A stretch of DNA of 24,553 nt from WAOL01 sp964399035. Lineage in GTDB: Archaea; Thermoproteota; Thermoprotei_A; Sulfolobales; NBVN01. The stretch is taken from positions 1 to 24,553 of the forward strand of contig CAYNPH010000096.1 in assembly GCA_964399035.1 (NCBI GenBank). Direction: 5' to 3'. Below, piece by piece: positions 1 through 7,353 of the stretch. Numbering within the stretch: the first letter of the stretch is position 1; each line of letters starts with the position of its first letter. The position numbers and the translations under genes were made by a program. The notes under the pieces are model-generated. The model saw only the letters and a list, made by a program, of their open reading frames with translations. It did no database searches and had not been told where the DNA came from.

Positions 1-406
1 GTATCAAGCAAGAATGAATTGAAAGCTATCCGCCACTGAAATACTACCCACGACAGACAATGTATGTATCAACAAAGAATGAATTGAAAGGCGTATATGA
101 CGTTTATTTCCGATGCTAAAATTAGGGTGGGTATCAACAAAGAATGAATTGAAAGCCCCGCACACCTTCGGGGTGCACCACCACCACGCACCCCGTATCA
201 ACAAAGAATGAATTGAAAGTCAAATGGGCTTGGGACCCAAGCGTTGCCCTCTTCAGTATCAACAAAGAATGAATTGAAAGACGAACGCCTTAAACGCCCT
301 GTCCTTTATCTTAGTAACGGTATCAACAAAGAATGAATTGAAAGACGAACCAGCAGGACGAAAACAACCAGGGGTTAGCGGGTATCATTGAGAAGTGAAT
401 TAAATG
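1..406 (+). CRISPR. Trailer end of a CRISPR array (25-base repeat, 6 complete spacers)
   Basis: Five identical 25-base repeats lie at 66-90, 131-155, 195-219, 256-280 and 320-344. A first copy at 1-25 differs at two internal positions (8 and 9). A degenerate last copy at 382-406 keeps GTATCA and GTGAATT but differs at about eight positions. The spacers are 26-65, 91-130, 156-194, 220-255, 281-319 and 345-381, which is 36-40 bases each. The repeat ends in GAATTGAAAG; its last eight bases, ATTGAAAG, are the 5' crRNA handle known from crenarchaeal arrays. That sets transcription left to right, with the leader and newest spacers beyond the left edge. A decayed terminal repeat is the usual sign of the old end of an array. 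Bases flanking the repeats are not conserved, so the unit is 25 bases. The type III operon downstream probably uses these crRNAs, which is inferred from proximity. Confidence 0.97.
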
Positions 407-423
407 AAATAATGAATTAGAGG
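382..423 (+). repeat. Degenerate terminal repeat with a second partial echo
   Basis: The final repeat, 382-406, begins GTATCA but is strongly diverged in its middle and 3' part. Right after it, 407-418 reads AAATAATGAATT, which matches 11 of 12 bases of the repeat segment AAAGAATGAATT. The end of the array may therefore be one repeat broken by an insertion, or two overlapping worn copies. No regular repeat follows. Confidence 0.5.
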
Positions 424-572
424 ATGGGTTTGGGAGGATTCTTGTTAGTTTTTGAGTTGGTTGTGTAATGGGCTTTGATGTATTGCTTTTTACGTGTTAA
501 CGTGGTTGTGTAAGTAATGCTGAAATGTTTTCAGTTTTTAGAGATTTAGAGTGTTTGTGGGGTATGGGGTAG
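407..572. other. Spacer region between the array and the helicase gene, very G/T-rich
   Basis: No convincing gene is seen here. The plus strand is strikingly rich in G and T. A weak TATA-like stretch, AGTTTTTAGA at 533-542, lies about 30 bases before the GTG start at 573 and could drive the helicase operon with a leader of about ten bases. The G/T bias continues into the first part of the helicase gene. Confidence 0.4.
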
Positions 573-3500
573 GTGTCGTCTACGTCGCTACTTAGTGGTG
601 ATGGCTTGCTGGGTGTTCGTGTGTATCAGTCGGTGATACTTAAGGAGGTGTCGATTGTTTCTGGGGAGGCGAATCCGTTAAATAGGGTGTTACACGTACG
701 TAATTATTCCTACTGCTTGTCCTATGACGATTTGGTGAGGATAGCTGAGGGAGTGTTGTGCTCTAGGGATAGGGCTCGGGAGGTTATTGAGGAGCTTCTG
801 AGTGAGGGCTTCATAATACCGGTTGGTGAGGGTTGCTTCAGGAGCTTCCACATGGATTTCCTGTTGCGATTAAGTGATGTGAGGCTCTACCCTGGCGCTT
901 CACGTATGGTGCTTTCATCGAGGTTTGGGGTCACGTTCATCCCCGTATTCTCGCGTGAGTCTAGGGTGATTCTGCCTGAGAAGGGTGGTTGCGGCCTCTG
1001 TAGGGAGCTCTACAGGGCCTTGGCGGACTTCATGGGGAGGGAGGACGTGGTTGAGTTGCTTGGTGAGGCTCTGAGAAGGTACTTCCGCGGGAGGGGTAGT
1101 AAGGGTTTCGACCCTTACCAGGCCAGCGCCCTAGTCAAGGCACTTAGGGAGGGGAGGGACGGGTACGTGATAATAGCTCCGACAGGCTCCGGCAAGACGG
1201 AAGTGTTTCTAACCCTAGGCATTTCCCTCCTCCTTAAGGACTTAATTAAGGGTAGGAGGGGAAGGATAGTAATTGTTTACCCAAGAAAGATGCTTGAAAT
1301 CGACCAGATGGGCAGAGTAATAAGGTTATTGAAGGAACTCAATGAGCTTCTCAGCAGAAGGTTAGGGATTAAGCTTAGGGTCTTCCTACGTGACGGCGAC
1401 ACCTCCAAGATCAGGGAGGCCCTTGAGAAGGAAGGCGTGGTTGACTTCAGGGGCATCACTTGCGGGAAGTCGGGGAAGCTCCTCGTGAAGAAGGTAGGTG
1501 AGGGGTATAAGGTAGTGTGTAGCGAGGGCGGCGAGGAGTACGACTTCGTGATACCCGCGCAGTGCGGCGACGCTAAGAACGCGGACATAGTGATCACCAC
1601 CTGGAACACGTTAATGTATAGGTTAGTCGACACCGGTAAACCAGGCGACATAGACGTCAGGGACGTTCTCAACACGTCGGTCCTCATACTGGATGAGGCC
1701 CACGAATACGACTCCGTACAGGCAGCGATAATGAGCTACACAATAAGCATACTACGTGAACTCAGAAAGGAGGCCGGGAGAGAGCTACGGTGTATAGTCT
1801 CAACAGCAACGCTACCGGACTACCTCAACTACGCCGCAGCACTACTCAACCTAGCGAAAGAGGACATAACAGACCTGTCATTCGAACCCATACTGCCCAC
1901 CCTAAAGCACGAACCCCAACACCGAAGATTAGTGATAACGCTATTCATTCAGATGCTACCCAAGGTCAGCTGGATAACGTACCTCGCCGAAGCCGTGGCA
2001 GCCCAACTACTGCTGTTCAGGATGTATAGGGAACTGAGAAGGAGGTTTCTCCCCCAAGCAATAGTGTTCATAAACAACGTGAGGGAGGTCAACAGGGCGA
2101 GGGCCGTCATCGAGAACCAGCTCTCCCTAGGGTCACCGCTCGATAACCTATGCGTGCGAAGGTACTCCTGCGACGGAATGGGCCCAAGAGACTTCAGGAA
2201 CATACTGAGCCACTACCTACTAATAAACAAAGGCCTCGGGGAGAAGATACGCGAAATCGCTAAGGGTAACAAGCACGCAACCCTCTACGACGACCTAGGA
2301 GGCCTATGCTCCGTGGTCTTCAGCGGGGTCAGCCTAAAGGAGAGAAGCGAAATATACGAGAAGATGCTGAGAGGAGACCTAGCCACCCTACTAGCCACAA
2401 GCAGCCTGGAGCTAGGGATGGACTACTCTACAATATCCATAATATTCAACGTCGGGATAGACAAGCCCGAAAGCATAATACAGAGGTTCGGCAGGGGCGG
2501 CAGGAGCCTGAGAACGAATCTCGTGACGCTGGCAGTCCAGATAATGAGGAACAACCCCCTAGACTACAGACTCTTTAACATGAGGCAAACCCTAGAAAAC
2601 ATAATAAGCCAGAACCTAGGGCACAGAACCATAAGAATACCTAGAGAGAACGACGCCATAAAACTCAGAATGCTACTAAACCTAGCACTAATACTACACG
2701 TACTAAGATCAGGGACGTCAGGAACCAAGAAAATACGGTCCGAAACCGACATCACGAACCTCCTAGAAGGACTTAAGGAAGCCGTTAAGGATGAGAGATT
2801 CGTGGAGCTAGCCAAGAGGTGCGGCCTAGTAATCGAGCCCAGCCACAAATTCCAGGAATTGCTTCACTCCTACATAGAGAAGCTGCAGGACTTCTACCTA
2901 AACAAAGAATATATTAAGATACTAGGGCTTCTCGAAAACGTGCCTGACAAAAGCCTAGTAAGTAGCCTAGTTAACAGGTATTCAAGGAGAGTACATGAAA
3001 CGATACGGGCCGCAGAGGAGGTCCGTGCAGCATACTTAAGAAGCAGGACAAGACCACGCTACATAGAAGAACCTAAACTAAACACCGAGAAACTTAAGGA
3101 GATCCTAGAATCAATTAAGGATCTACTGGAGTCCTACAGGAATACCTTCATGGAAATACACAACACCTTCGAGGAACTTCAGGAGGAACTTTACAGGATA
3201 ACGGCTGAGAACTTAAAGAGGAAGAGAATAAGTGAATTAAGTGAGAAGCTAGAAAGAAAGAACTACGAGTTAAACAAAATACTACGGGCTATTAAGGAAA
3301 GAAAGGGAGAACTCACGGACGAAGTTAGCGCACCTATAGACCTATGCAACGTACATTCTTCGAATCCAGAGTATCAAGAACCTTGCGAACAATTCACAAG
3401 CGCGTTGGAGGACATTGAAGAGCTTCAAAAAGTCTTGCGTGGCATTATCCCCAAGCTCGGAAAAGTAATAAACGACATAAAGGCCTGGGAGGCGCACTAA
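573..3500 (+). CDS. Superfamily 2 DEAH-box helicase, DrmA-like, with coiled-coil C-terminus
   Basis: This 975-aa protein should be an ATP-dependent DNA translocase or helicase. Seen: Walker A APTGSGKT (202-209), DEAH (374-377), STAT (410-413), and the C-terminal RecA motif VI QRFGRGGR (637-644), preceded by SSLELGMDY. The late motifs resemble those of the YprA/Lhr/DrmA group rather than Cas3. Residues about 1-180 form an N-terminal extension. The last 280 or so are helical and charged, and about 830-945 read as coiled coil. The GTG start directly follows an in-frame TAG (570-572), so it cannot lie upstream. The next gene begins two bases after the stop and carries DUF1998 features, as DrmA and DrmB are split in DISARM. 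The assignment to DISARM is inference. An alternative is another helicase-DUF1998 pair such as a repair helicase divided into two genes. Confidence 0.85.
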   Translation: MSSTSLLSGDGLLGVRVYQSVILKEVSIVSGEANPLNRVLHVRNYSYCLSYDDLVRIAEGVLCSRDRAREVIEELLSEGFIIPVGEGCFRSFHMDFLLRLSDVRLYPGASRMVLSSRFGVTFIPVFSRESRVILPEKGGCGLCRELYRALADFMGREDVVELLGEALRRYFRGRGSKGFDPYQASALVKALREGRDGYVIIAPTGSGKTEVFLTLGISLLLKDLIKGRRGRIVIVYPRKMLEIDQMGRVIRLLKELNELLSRRLGIKLRVFLRDGDTSKIREALEKEGVVDFRGITCGKSGKLLVKKVGEGYKVVCSEGGEEYDFVIPAQCGDAKNADIVITTWNTLMYRLVDTGKPGDIDVRDVLNTSVLILDEAHEYDSVQAAIMSYTISILRELRKEAGRELRCIVSTATLPDYLNYAAALLNLAKEDITDLSFEPILPTLKHEPQHRRLVITLFIQMLPKVSWITYLAEAVAAQLLLFRMYRELRRRFLPQAIVFINNVREVNRARAVIENQLSLGSPLDNLCVRRYSCDGMGPRDFRNILSHYLLINKGLGEKIREIAKGNKHATLYDDLGGLCSVVFSGVSLKERSEIYEKMLRGDLATLLATSSLELGMDYSTISIIFNVGIDKPESIIQRFGRGGRSLRTNLVTLAVQIMRNNPLDYRLFNMRQTLENIISQNLGHRTIRIPRENDAIKLRMLLNLALILHVLRSGTSGTKKIRSETDITNLLEGLKEAVKDERFVELAKRCGLVIEPSHKFQELLHSYIEKLQDFYLNKEYIKILGLLENVPDKSLVSSLVNRYSRRVHETIRAAEEVRAAYLRSRTRPRYIEEPKLNTEKLKEILESIKDLLESYRNTFMEIHNTFEELQEELYRITAENLKRKRISELSEKLERKNYELNKILRAIKERKGELTDEVSAPIDLCNVHSSNPEYQEPCEQFTSALEDIEELQKVLRGIIPKLGKVINDIKAWEAH

Positions 3501-3502
3501 CA

Positions 3503-5950
3503 ATGAAGGTTAAACTCAGGCTTAACAGCCCACCCCTCGAGGAACTGTACGGCAAGATGTCTGTAGATGTTATTAACATGTTCGCTGGCTTCAGCGGCTA
3601 CTACGGCGGCCTAACACCGTACTTAAAGCAGATACTGCTTGTGCACTACGATGATGAATGCACGGGCTGGGAGAGTATCAATGACGAGAAATGCGTGACG
3701 CAGATAGACTTCTACAGGTTATTCTACAGCTACCCGCCTTACGAACCCATCCCTTACCCACCCGTAACATACAATGATGTGAACCTATACGGAAACAGGA
3801 TCTGGCTTATGGAAGTTAATGAATCAGTTGACAGTCCAATCAGCAAGAAAATGATTCAATTCCTGATAAAGAAAATGAGAGGAATCGGTGTCACATCGAG
3901 CCCTACTGGCACTAGGGTGTTCTTCGGGGAGTACGATGAGTATCAGGATGAGATCTTACTAAGGAAAGTAATAACATGCAGAATAGTTGGGGATTGCCCT
4001 TGGTTCCTCCGTGTTGAATTCCGTGACGAACATAACAAGATCGTGCACATATACTACGGTTTCCGCAAGCTCCATAAATACCTTGAGGAGGTGGGTTGTA
4101 AAAGACCATTCAAGATAACTAAGGATAAACTTCAGGAAGCTATAGAACTAGCAAGCAGGAAGTTGGGGCGTAAATCGAGGTATAGGGTGGAGTACCTGAA
4201 TTACATGACCTGGTGCTATGCGGGCCGACTAATATCTACGGACCCCATAGCGCCGTTAACTGAGTGCGAGTACTGTAAGAACAGATATAATGCTGGCACC
4301 GTTGCCGGTCCCTGCTACGACGCTCCAGGTGGCAGGATCTACTACCACTCCAGGAAGATATTCCCTAAGGTGATTGCGGAGGTCAGTAACGACCTGGAAT
4401 TCCAACCCGACATGCCTGCGGTGCCCTTCAGCGTGAACGTATTCTCAGGAAAGAAACTCACCTCTAAGGTGGAGAGGCTTACTATGTCATTACCTAAGGG
4501 AAGGTCGCTCTCCTTGACACCTACGAAGAAGCCGTTCACGGTGCTTAGGAGAACTAACGGTTTAGTCGTGACTGTGTCGGAGCACCTTATCCGCTCCCTA
4601 ATACACTTCATGGAGAACTACGTGGTCTACTCCAGCAAGAAGCTAAATAAGAAGTACACGCTACTGCATGTGCTCGTGTCTAAGTACTTCGTGTGGAAAG
4701 CGAACCCGTTTAAGTTATCGTCAGTGGCGAGGATACGGTTCAAGGACAACAAGTTACATGTAGACTTAACAGGCTTGGAGAAAAACTTTGGGAACATTGC
4801 TGACTACGTTAGAAACAAGAGGTACTTAGGCGACAGCAAGTTCCTGAGGTTCGTTGGGGAGAGCTTAATGCACACGCTAGCCCATGCCCTACTCTTAATT
4901 CTGAGTGAGGAGTTGAACTTAAGCCTTGATGACTTAACATACGTGTACGGCTCTAAAACCATAAGCGTGAAGACAAACTCCGGTAATGACGAGTTCGTCG
5001 ACGTGTTCTACGCAGCCATAACCGAGAAGAATGAAGTAGGGACCCTACAGATAGACGTTGAACTAGATAAGATCCTGGGCAGCGATGAGAGGGGGCGTGT
5101 TACGGCCCTTGGCATGATGCTTAAGGAGTTCTGGCGTAATACAAAGGAGGCTTTAGAGGGATACTGGGGTGAGTTCAGCAAGATCTCTAATGAGATAGCG
5201 GAGAGCGTAGGCAGGGATGAGAAAGCAAGCGTGATCACGTACGTCGCTAAGGAGATACTTTACGGGTTACTAAGTAGGGAGTTCCTCACCGACTCCGAGA
5301 TGCTGAAGCAGATAATCGTTAACGCAGTTACCGATAACTTAGAGGCGATCCGAAAATATCTCAAAGCAAGGCTTGGAGAGGATCTTGACGTGAAGGAAAT
5401 GGAGGACCTCGTCGAGAGGTACGTGGATGACATCACAACGTTCCTGATGGACGGGATTGAGCCGTGCTTTGACGGGTGCAATGTAGATATCCGCTTAGAC
5501 AAGCAGTGCTCGAAGGCACTATTCGAAAACCTGTACGTGAGCAGGAACCTTCTCGAGCTGTTCCTTAAGGTCGCGGGCATAATTAACTACCACAGACTGG
5601 AAGTGGATGGAGAGGGCCTCTTCAAGCTCGTCACGGCAGCTAAGAGCGACCTCCACATCAGGACGGCCTTCACATCAACACAGGCCCTCTACGCCCTCAA
5701 GGACATCCTCAGGAGAGGCGTTAAGGTGACCCTAGAGGTAGATAGGCGCAGAATCCACGCACACATAAACACCCTAAGAAAAATGGCTCGCAACTTCAGC
5801 AACTTCAAATTCAAGGAAACCGACAAGCCGCATCACGGGAAGACCCTAAGTATAGACCTACTAGACATAGTCACTTCATGGAATTACGGCACTTCCGGCT
5901 ACCCCCTACAGGATTATAAGGCAGTATTAAGGGGTCTCCACGAGGATTAA
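3503..5950 (+). CDS. DUF1998 protein fused to a phospholipase-D (HKD) nuclease domain, DrmB-DrmC-like
   Basis: This 815-aa protein begins two bases after the helicase stop, with GGGAGG as ribosome binding site, so the two are cotranscribed. Three things point to DUF1998, the DrmB and YprA C-terminal family: the motif MHTLAHALLL (456-465); a following LTYVYG; and a cysteine cluster EPCFDGC (C655, C659) with C669, followed by the SRNLLELF helix. Other cysteines at 255, 258 and 271 could bind zinc. The C-terminal 110 residues look like a single phospholipase-D half: H778-G-K780 then D785 fits HxKx4D, followed by TSWNYGTSG, like the usual SxN motif. In DISARM the PLD nuclease (DrmC) is normally a separate protein, so a fusion here would be unusual. 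HKD nucleases need two copies of the motif, so this one should work as a dimer. The role in DNA defence is inferred from its family and neighbours. Confidence 0.75.
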   Translation: MKVKLRLNSPPLEELYGKMSVDVINMFAGFSGYYGGLTPYLKQILLVHYDDECTGWESINDEKCVTQIDFYRLFYSYPPYEPIPYPPVTYNDVNLYGNRIWLMEVNESVDSPISKKMIQFLIKKMRGIGVTSSPTGTRVFFGEYDEYQDEILLRKVITCRIVGDCPWFLRVEFRDEHNKIVHIYYGFRKLHKYLEEVGCKRPFKITKDKLQEAIELASRKLGRKSRYRVEYLNYMTWCYAGRLISTDPIAPLTECEYCKNRYNAGTVAGPCYDAPGGRIYYHSRKIFPKVIAEVSNDLEFQPDMPAVPFSVNVFSGKKLTSKVERLTMSLPKGRSLSLTPTKKPFTVLRRTNGLVVTVSEHLIRSLIHFMENYVVYSSKKLNKKYTLLHVLVSKYFVWKANPFKLSSVARIRFKDNKLHVDLTGLEKNFGNIADYVRNKRYLGDSKFLRFVGESLMHTLAHALLLILSEELNLSLDDLTYVYGSKTISVKTNSGNDEFVDVFYAAITEKNEVGTLQIDVELDKILGSDERGRVTALGMMLKEFWRNTKEALEGYWGEFSKISNEIAESVGRDEKASVITYVAKEILYGLLSREFLTDSEMLKQIIVNAVTDNLEAIRKYLKARLGEDLDVKEMEDLVERYVDDITTFLMDGIEPCFDGCNVDIRLDKQCSKALFENLYVSRNLLELFLKVAGIINYHRLEVDGEGLFKLVTAAKSDLHIRTAFTSTQALYALKDILRRGVKVTLEVDRRRIHAHINTLRKMARNFSNFKFKETDKPHHGKTLSIDLLDIVTSWNYGTSGYPLQDYKAVLRGLHED

Positions 5951-5969
5951 ACAGGTAGCGGGTTCCGTC

Positions 5970-7211
5970 CTAGAATATCAACGAACACCCTTTCCTCAAA
6001 GCGTCCCGGACGCTCTTGAGCCCCACACTAGCGTACGCTCTCTTCGTGCTTGACTGCGTAATCAACATTTCCAGGTAGTCATCTCCGTGCGTACTACTTC
6101 CCAGCAAACTTAAGGCGGCGTGTGTCTTAAGCATAGCGAGCGTGCGTCCGTTATCAACGTAATCGATTAACGGCTGGCATAGCTCAATCACCTCTTCAAA
6201 GGGCAGGGGCTCAACCCCTAGCGTTCCTGCCGGGCTCTTAACGATTCTTTCGTACTTACCTCTGACGACCTCGGCCCTAGCCTTAACGTCACCCGGCAAG
6301 ATCGCGAACATGAACGCATAAAGCAAGGCATGCGCGCTTAGGCACTCCGGCAGTTTATCTTCAGGCACCATACCTATTACGAGTGGTTTGAAACCTACAT
6401 AGCTTGACTTAGGGCTCATTAGGAGGAACATCCCCGCCTTCTCAAGGGTGACGGGGGAGTAAACCTTGATCTCCTTTCTCCTCATCCCTAGGCCTTCGTA
6501 GGAGCCCTCCCTCAATACTATATGTACAGCGTCTATGACGTACTCATGGAGGAGCACGGGCGCGTGCGGCGCCCTAGGCCTGAGGACGTATGCGCTTAAG
6601 GGTACGTCCCTAGGGAGCACCTCACGCTTATTGCTGCGTCGTGGCTTACCGGTTATGAAGCCTATGCTGTTGTCTACGAAGCCACCATGGTGAATTAAGG
6701 ATAGGGACGTGCAGTTAGTGTAGGCAAACTGACCGTACATGTTAACGCATGCGTCAGTCGTTAAGTACCTCCAGAGGCCCGACTTAAATAACATGTACTT
6801 TCTTACTAAGGTGCTTGCTGAGCTAGTGTTTACCTTCTGGAACCTGCCGTGGGTGTGTATGAAGTTGCATGATTCAATCTTGCTTCTAAACCTCTTTACG
6901 TCCATGCTGTACTTTACCTTGTAGAGTGTGCTCTCCAGGGATGAAGCGTCAAAACGTTTTGAGCCGGTCCACTGTATCATTAGTGCTAGGTCGTTGGTTA
7001 GGTCTATGAAGGGTATGTGTACGTACGTAACACGCTTTCTGAGACCCTCCTCCGTTATGACCCTATCGGTTACTAAGTAAGTGCCTCCTATCATGTGCCT
7101 CGCTAGGCTGAAGAATTCGTGGTAAAGCATGGGATACACGTAAGACTCACGGCCGCGGATCTTGTTTACTATCTCTGCCCAGTCTGCCCTGCATTCGGAG
7201 CACTTGAGCAA
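5970..7211 (-). CDS. Unrecognised 413-aa protein, antisense gene inside the DISARM-like cassette
   Basis: I do not recognise this family. The protein is soluble-looking, with no signal peptide or clear membrane span. It begins MLKCSECRADW; the CxxC pair at residues 4-7 could be half of a zinc knuckle. It is rich in His, Tyr and basic residues in its middle. No nuclease, ATPase or methylase motif stands out. The start is TTG at 7211, with GAGGGA about ten bases ahead of it on that strand. It converges on the DUF1998 gene, with 19 bases between the stops, and diverges from the methyltransferase across 142 bases. Base composition matches its neighbours, unlike the later A/T-rich island. Its position between two parts of the defence cassette suggests a functional link, perhaps as a regulator or extra subunit, but that is only inference. 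Confidence 0.7.
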   Translation of the reverse strand: MLKCSECRADWAEIVNKIRGRESYVYPMLYHEFFSLARHMIGGTYLVTDRVITEEGLRKRVTYVHIPFIDLTNDLALMIQWTGSKRFDASSLESTLYKVKYSMDVKRFRSKIESCNFIHTHGRFQKVNTSSASTLVRKYMLFKSGLWRYLTTDACVNMYGQFAYTNCTSLSLIHHGGFVDNSIGFITGKPRRSNKREVLPRDVPLSAYVLRPRAPHAPVLLHEYVIDAVHIVLREGSYEGLGMRRKEIKVYSPVTLEKAGMFLLMSPKSSYVGFKPLVIGMVPEDKLPECLSAHALLYAFMFAILPGDVKARAEVVRGKYERIVKSPAGTLGVEPLPFEEVIELCQPLIDYVDNGRTLAMLKTHAALSLLGSSTHGDDYLEMLITQSSTKRAYASVGLKSVRDALRKGCSLIF

Positions 7212-7299
7212 ATCTTAACTTCCCTCTTCAGCCATCCTTGATTTCGGCTTTCTTCTTTAAGAGCTTTACCCCTTAAAGACCTTAGTGAACTGAATCAAT

Positions 7300-7306
7300 C
7301 TATATA
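7300..7306 (+). promoter_or_regulatory. TATA box for the methyltransferase gene
   Basis: CTATATA sits in an A/T-rich stretch of the 142-base gap between two divergent genes. It would place the transcription start near 7325-7330, giving a leader of about 25 bases that contains a GGTG-type site before the TTG start at 7354. This suggests the methyltransferase has its own promoter, separate from the helicase operon. Confidence 0.5.
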
Positions 7307-7353
7307 GGGGCGCACATTATATGGAGTGGCCCTGTCTTGGAAGGTGCTGAGGC

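Noticed and set aside
4..204. 66-codon open frame on the minus strand across the CRISPR array
   Set aside because: It is made of repeat and spacer sequence and encodes the repeat in translation, so it is not a gene.
281..350. Two neighbouring spacers both starting ACGAAC
   Set aside because: The identity is only six bases and the spacers differ afterward, so this is probably chance.
573..3500. Cas3 helicase of a type I system
   Set aside because: There is no HD nuclease domain, the late motifs resemble YprA/DrmA helicases, no Cascade genes are nearby, and the adjacent gene has DUF1998 features.
7321..7350. Ten-codon ATG reading frame ahead of the methylase
   Set aside because: It is too short, lies in the likely 5' leader, and has no supporting signal beyond the ATG.
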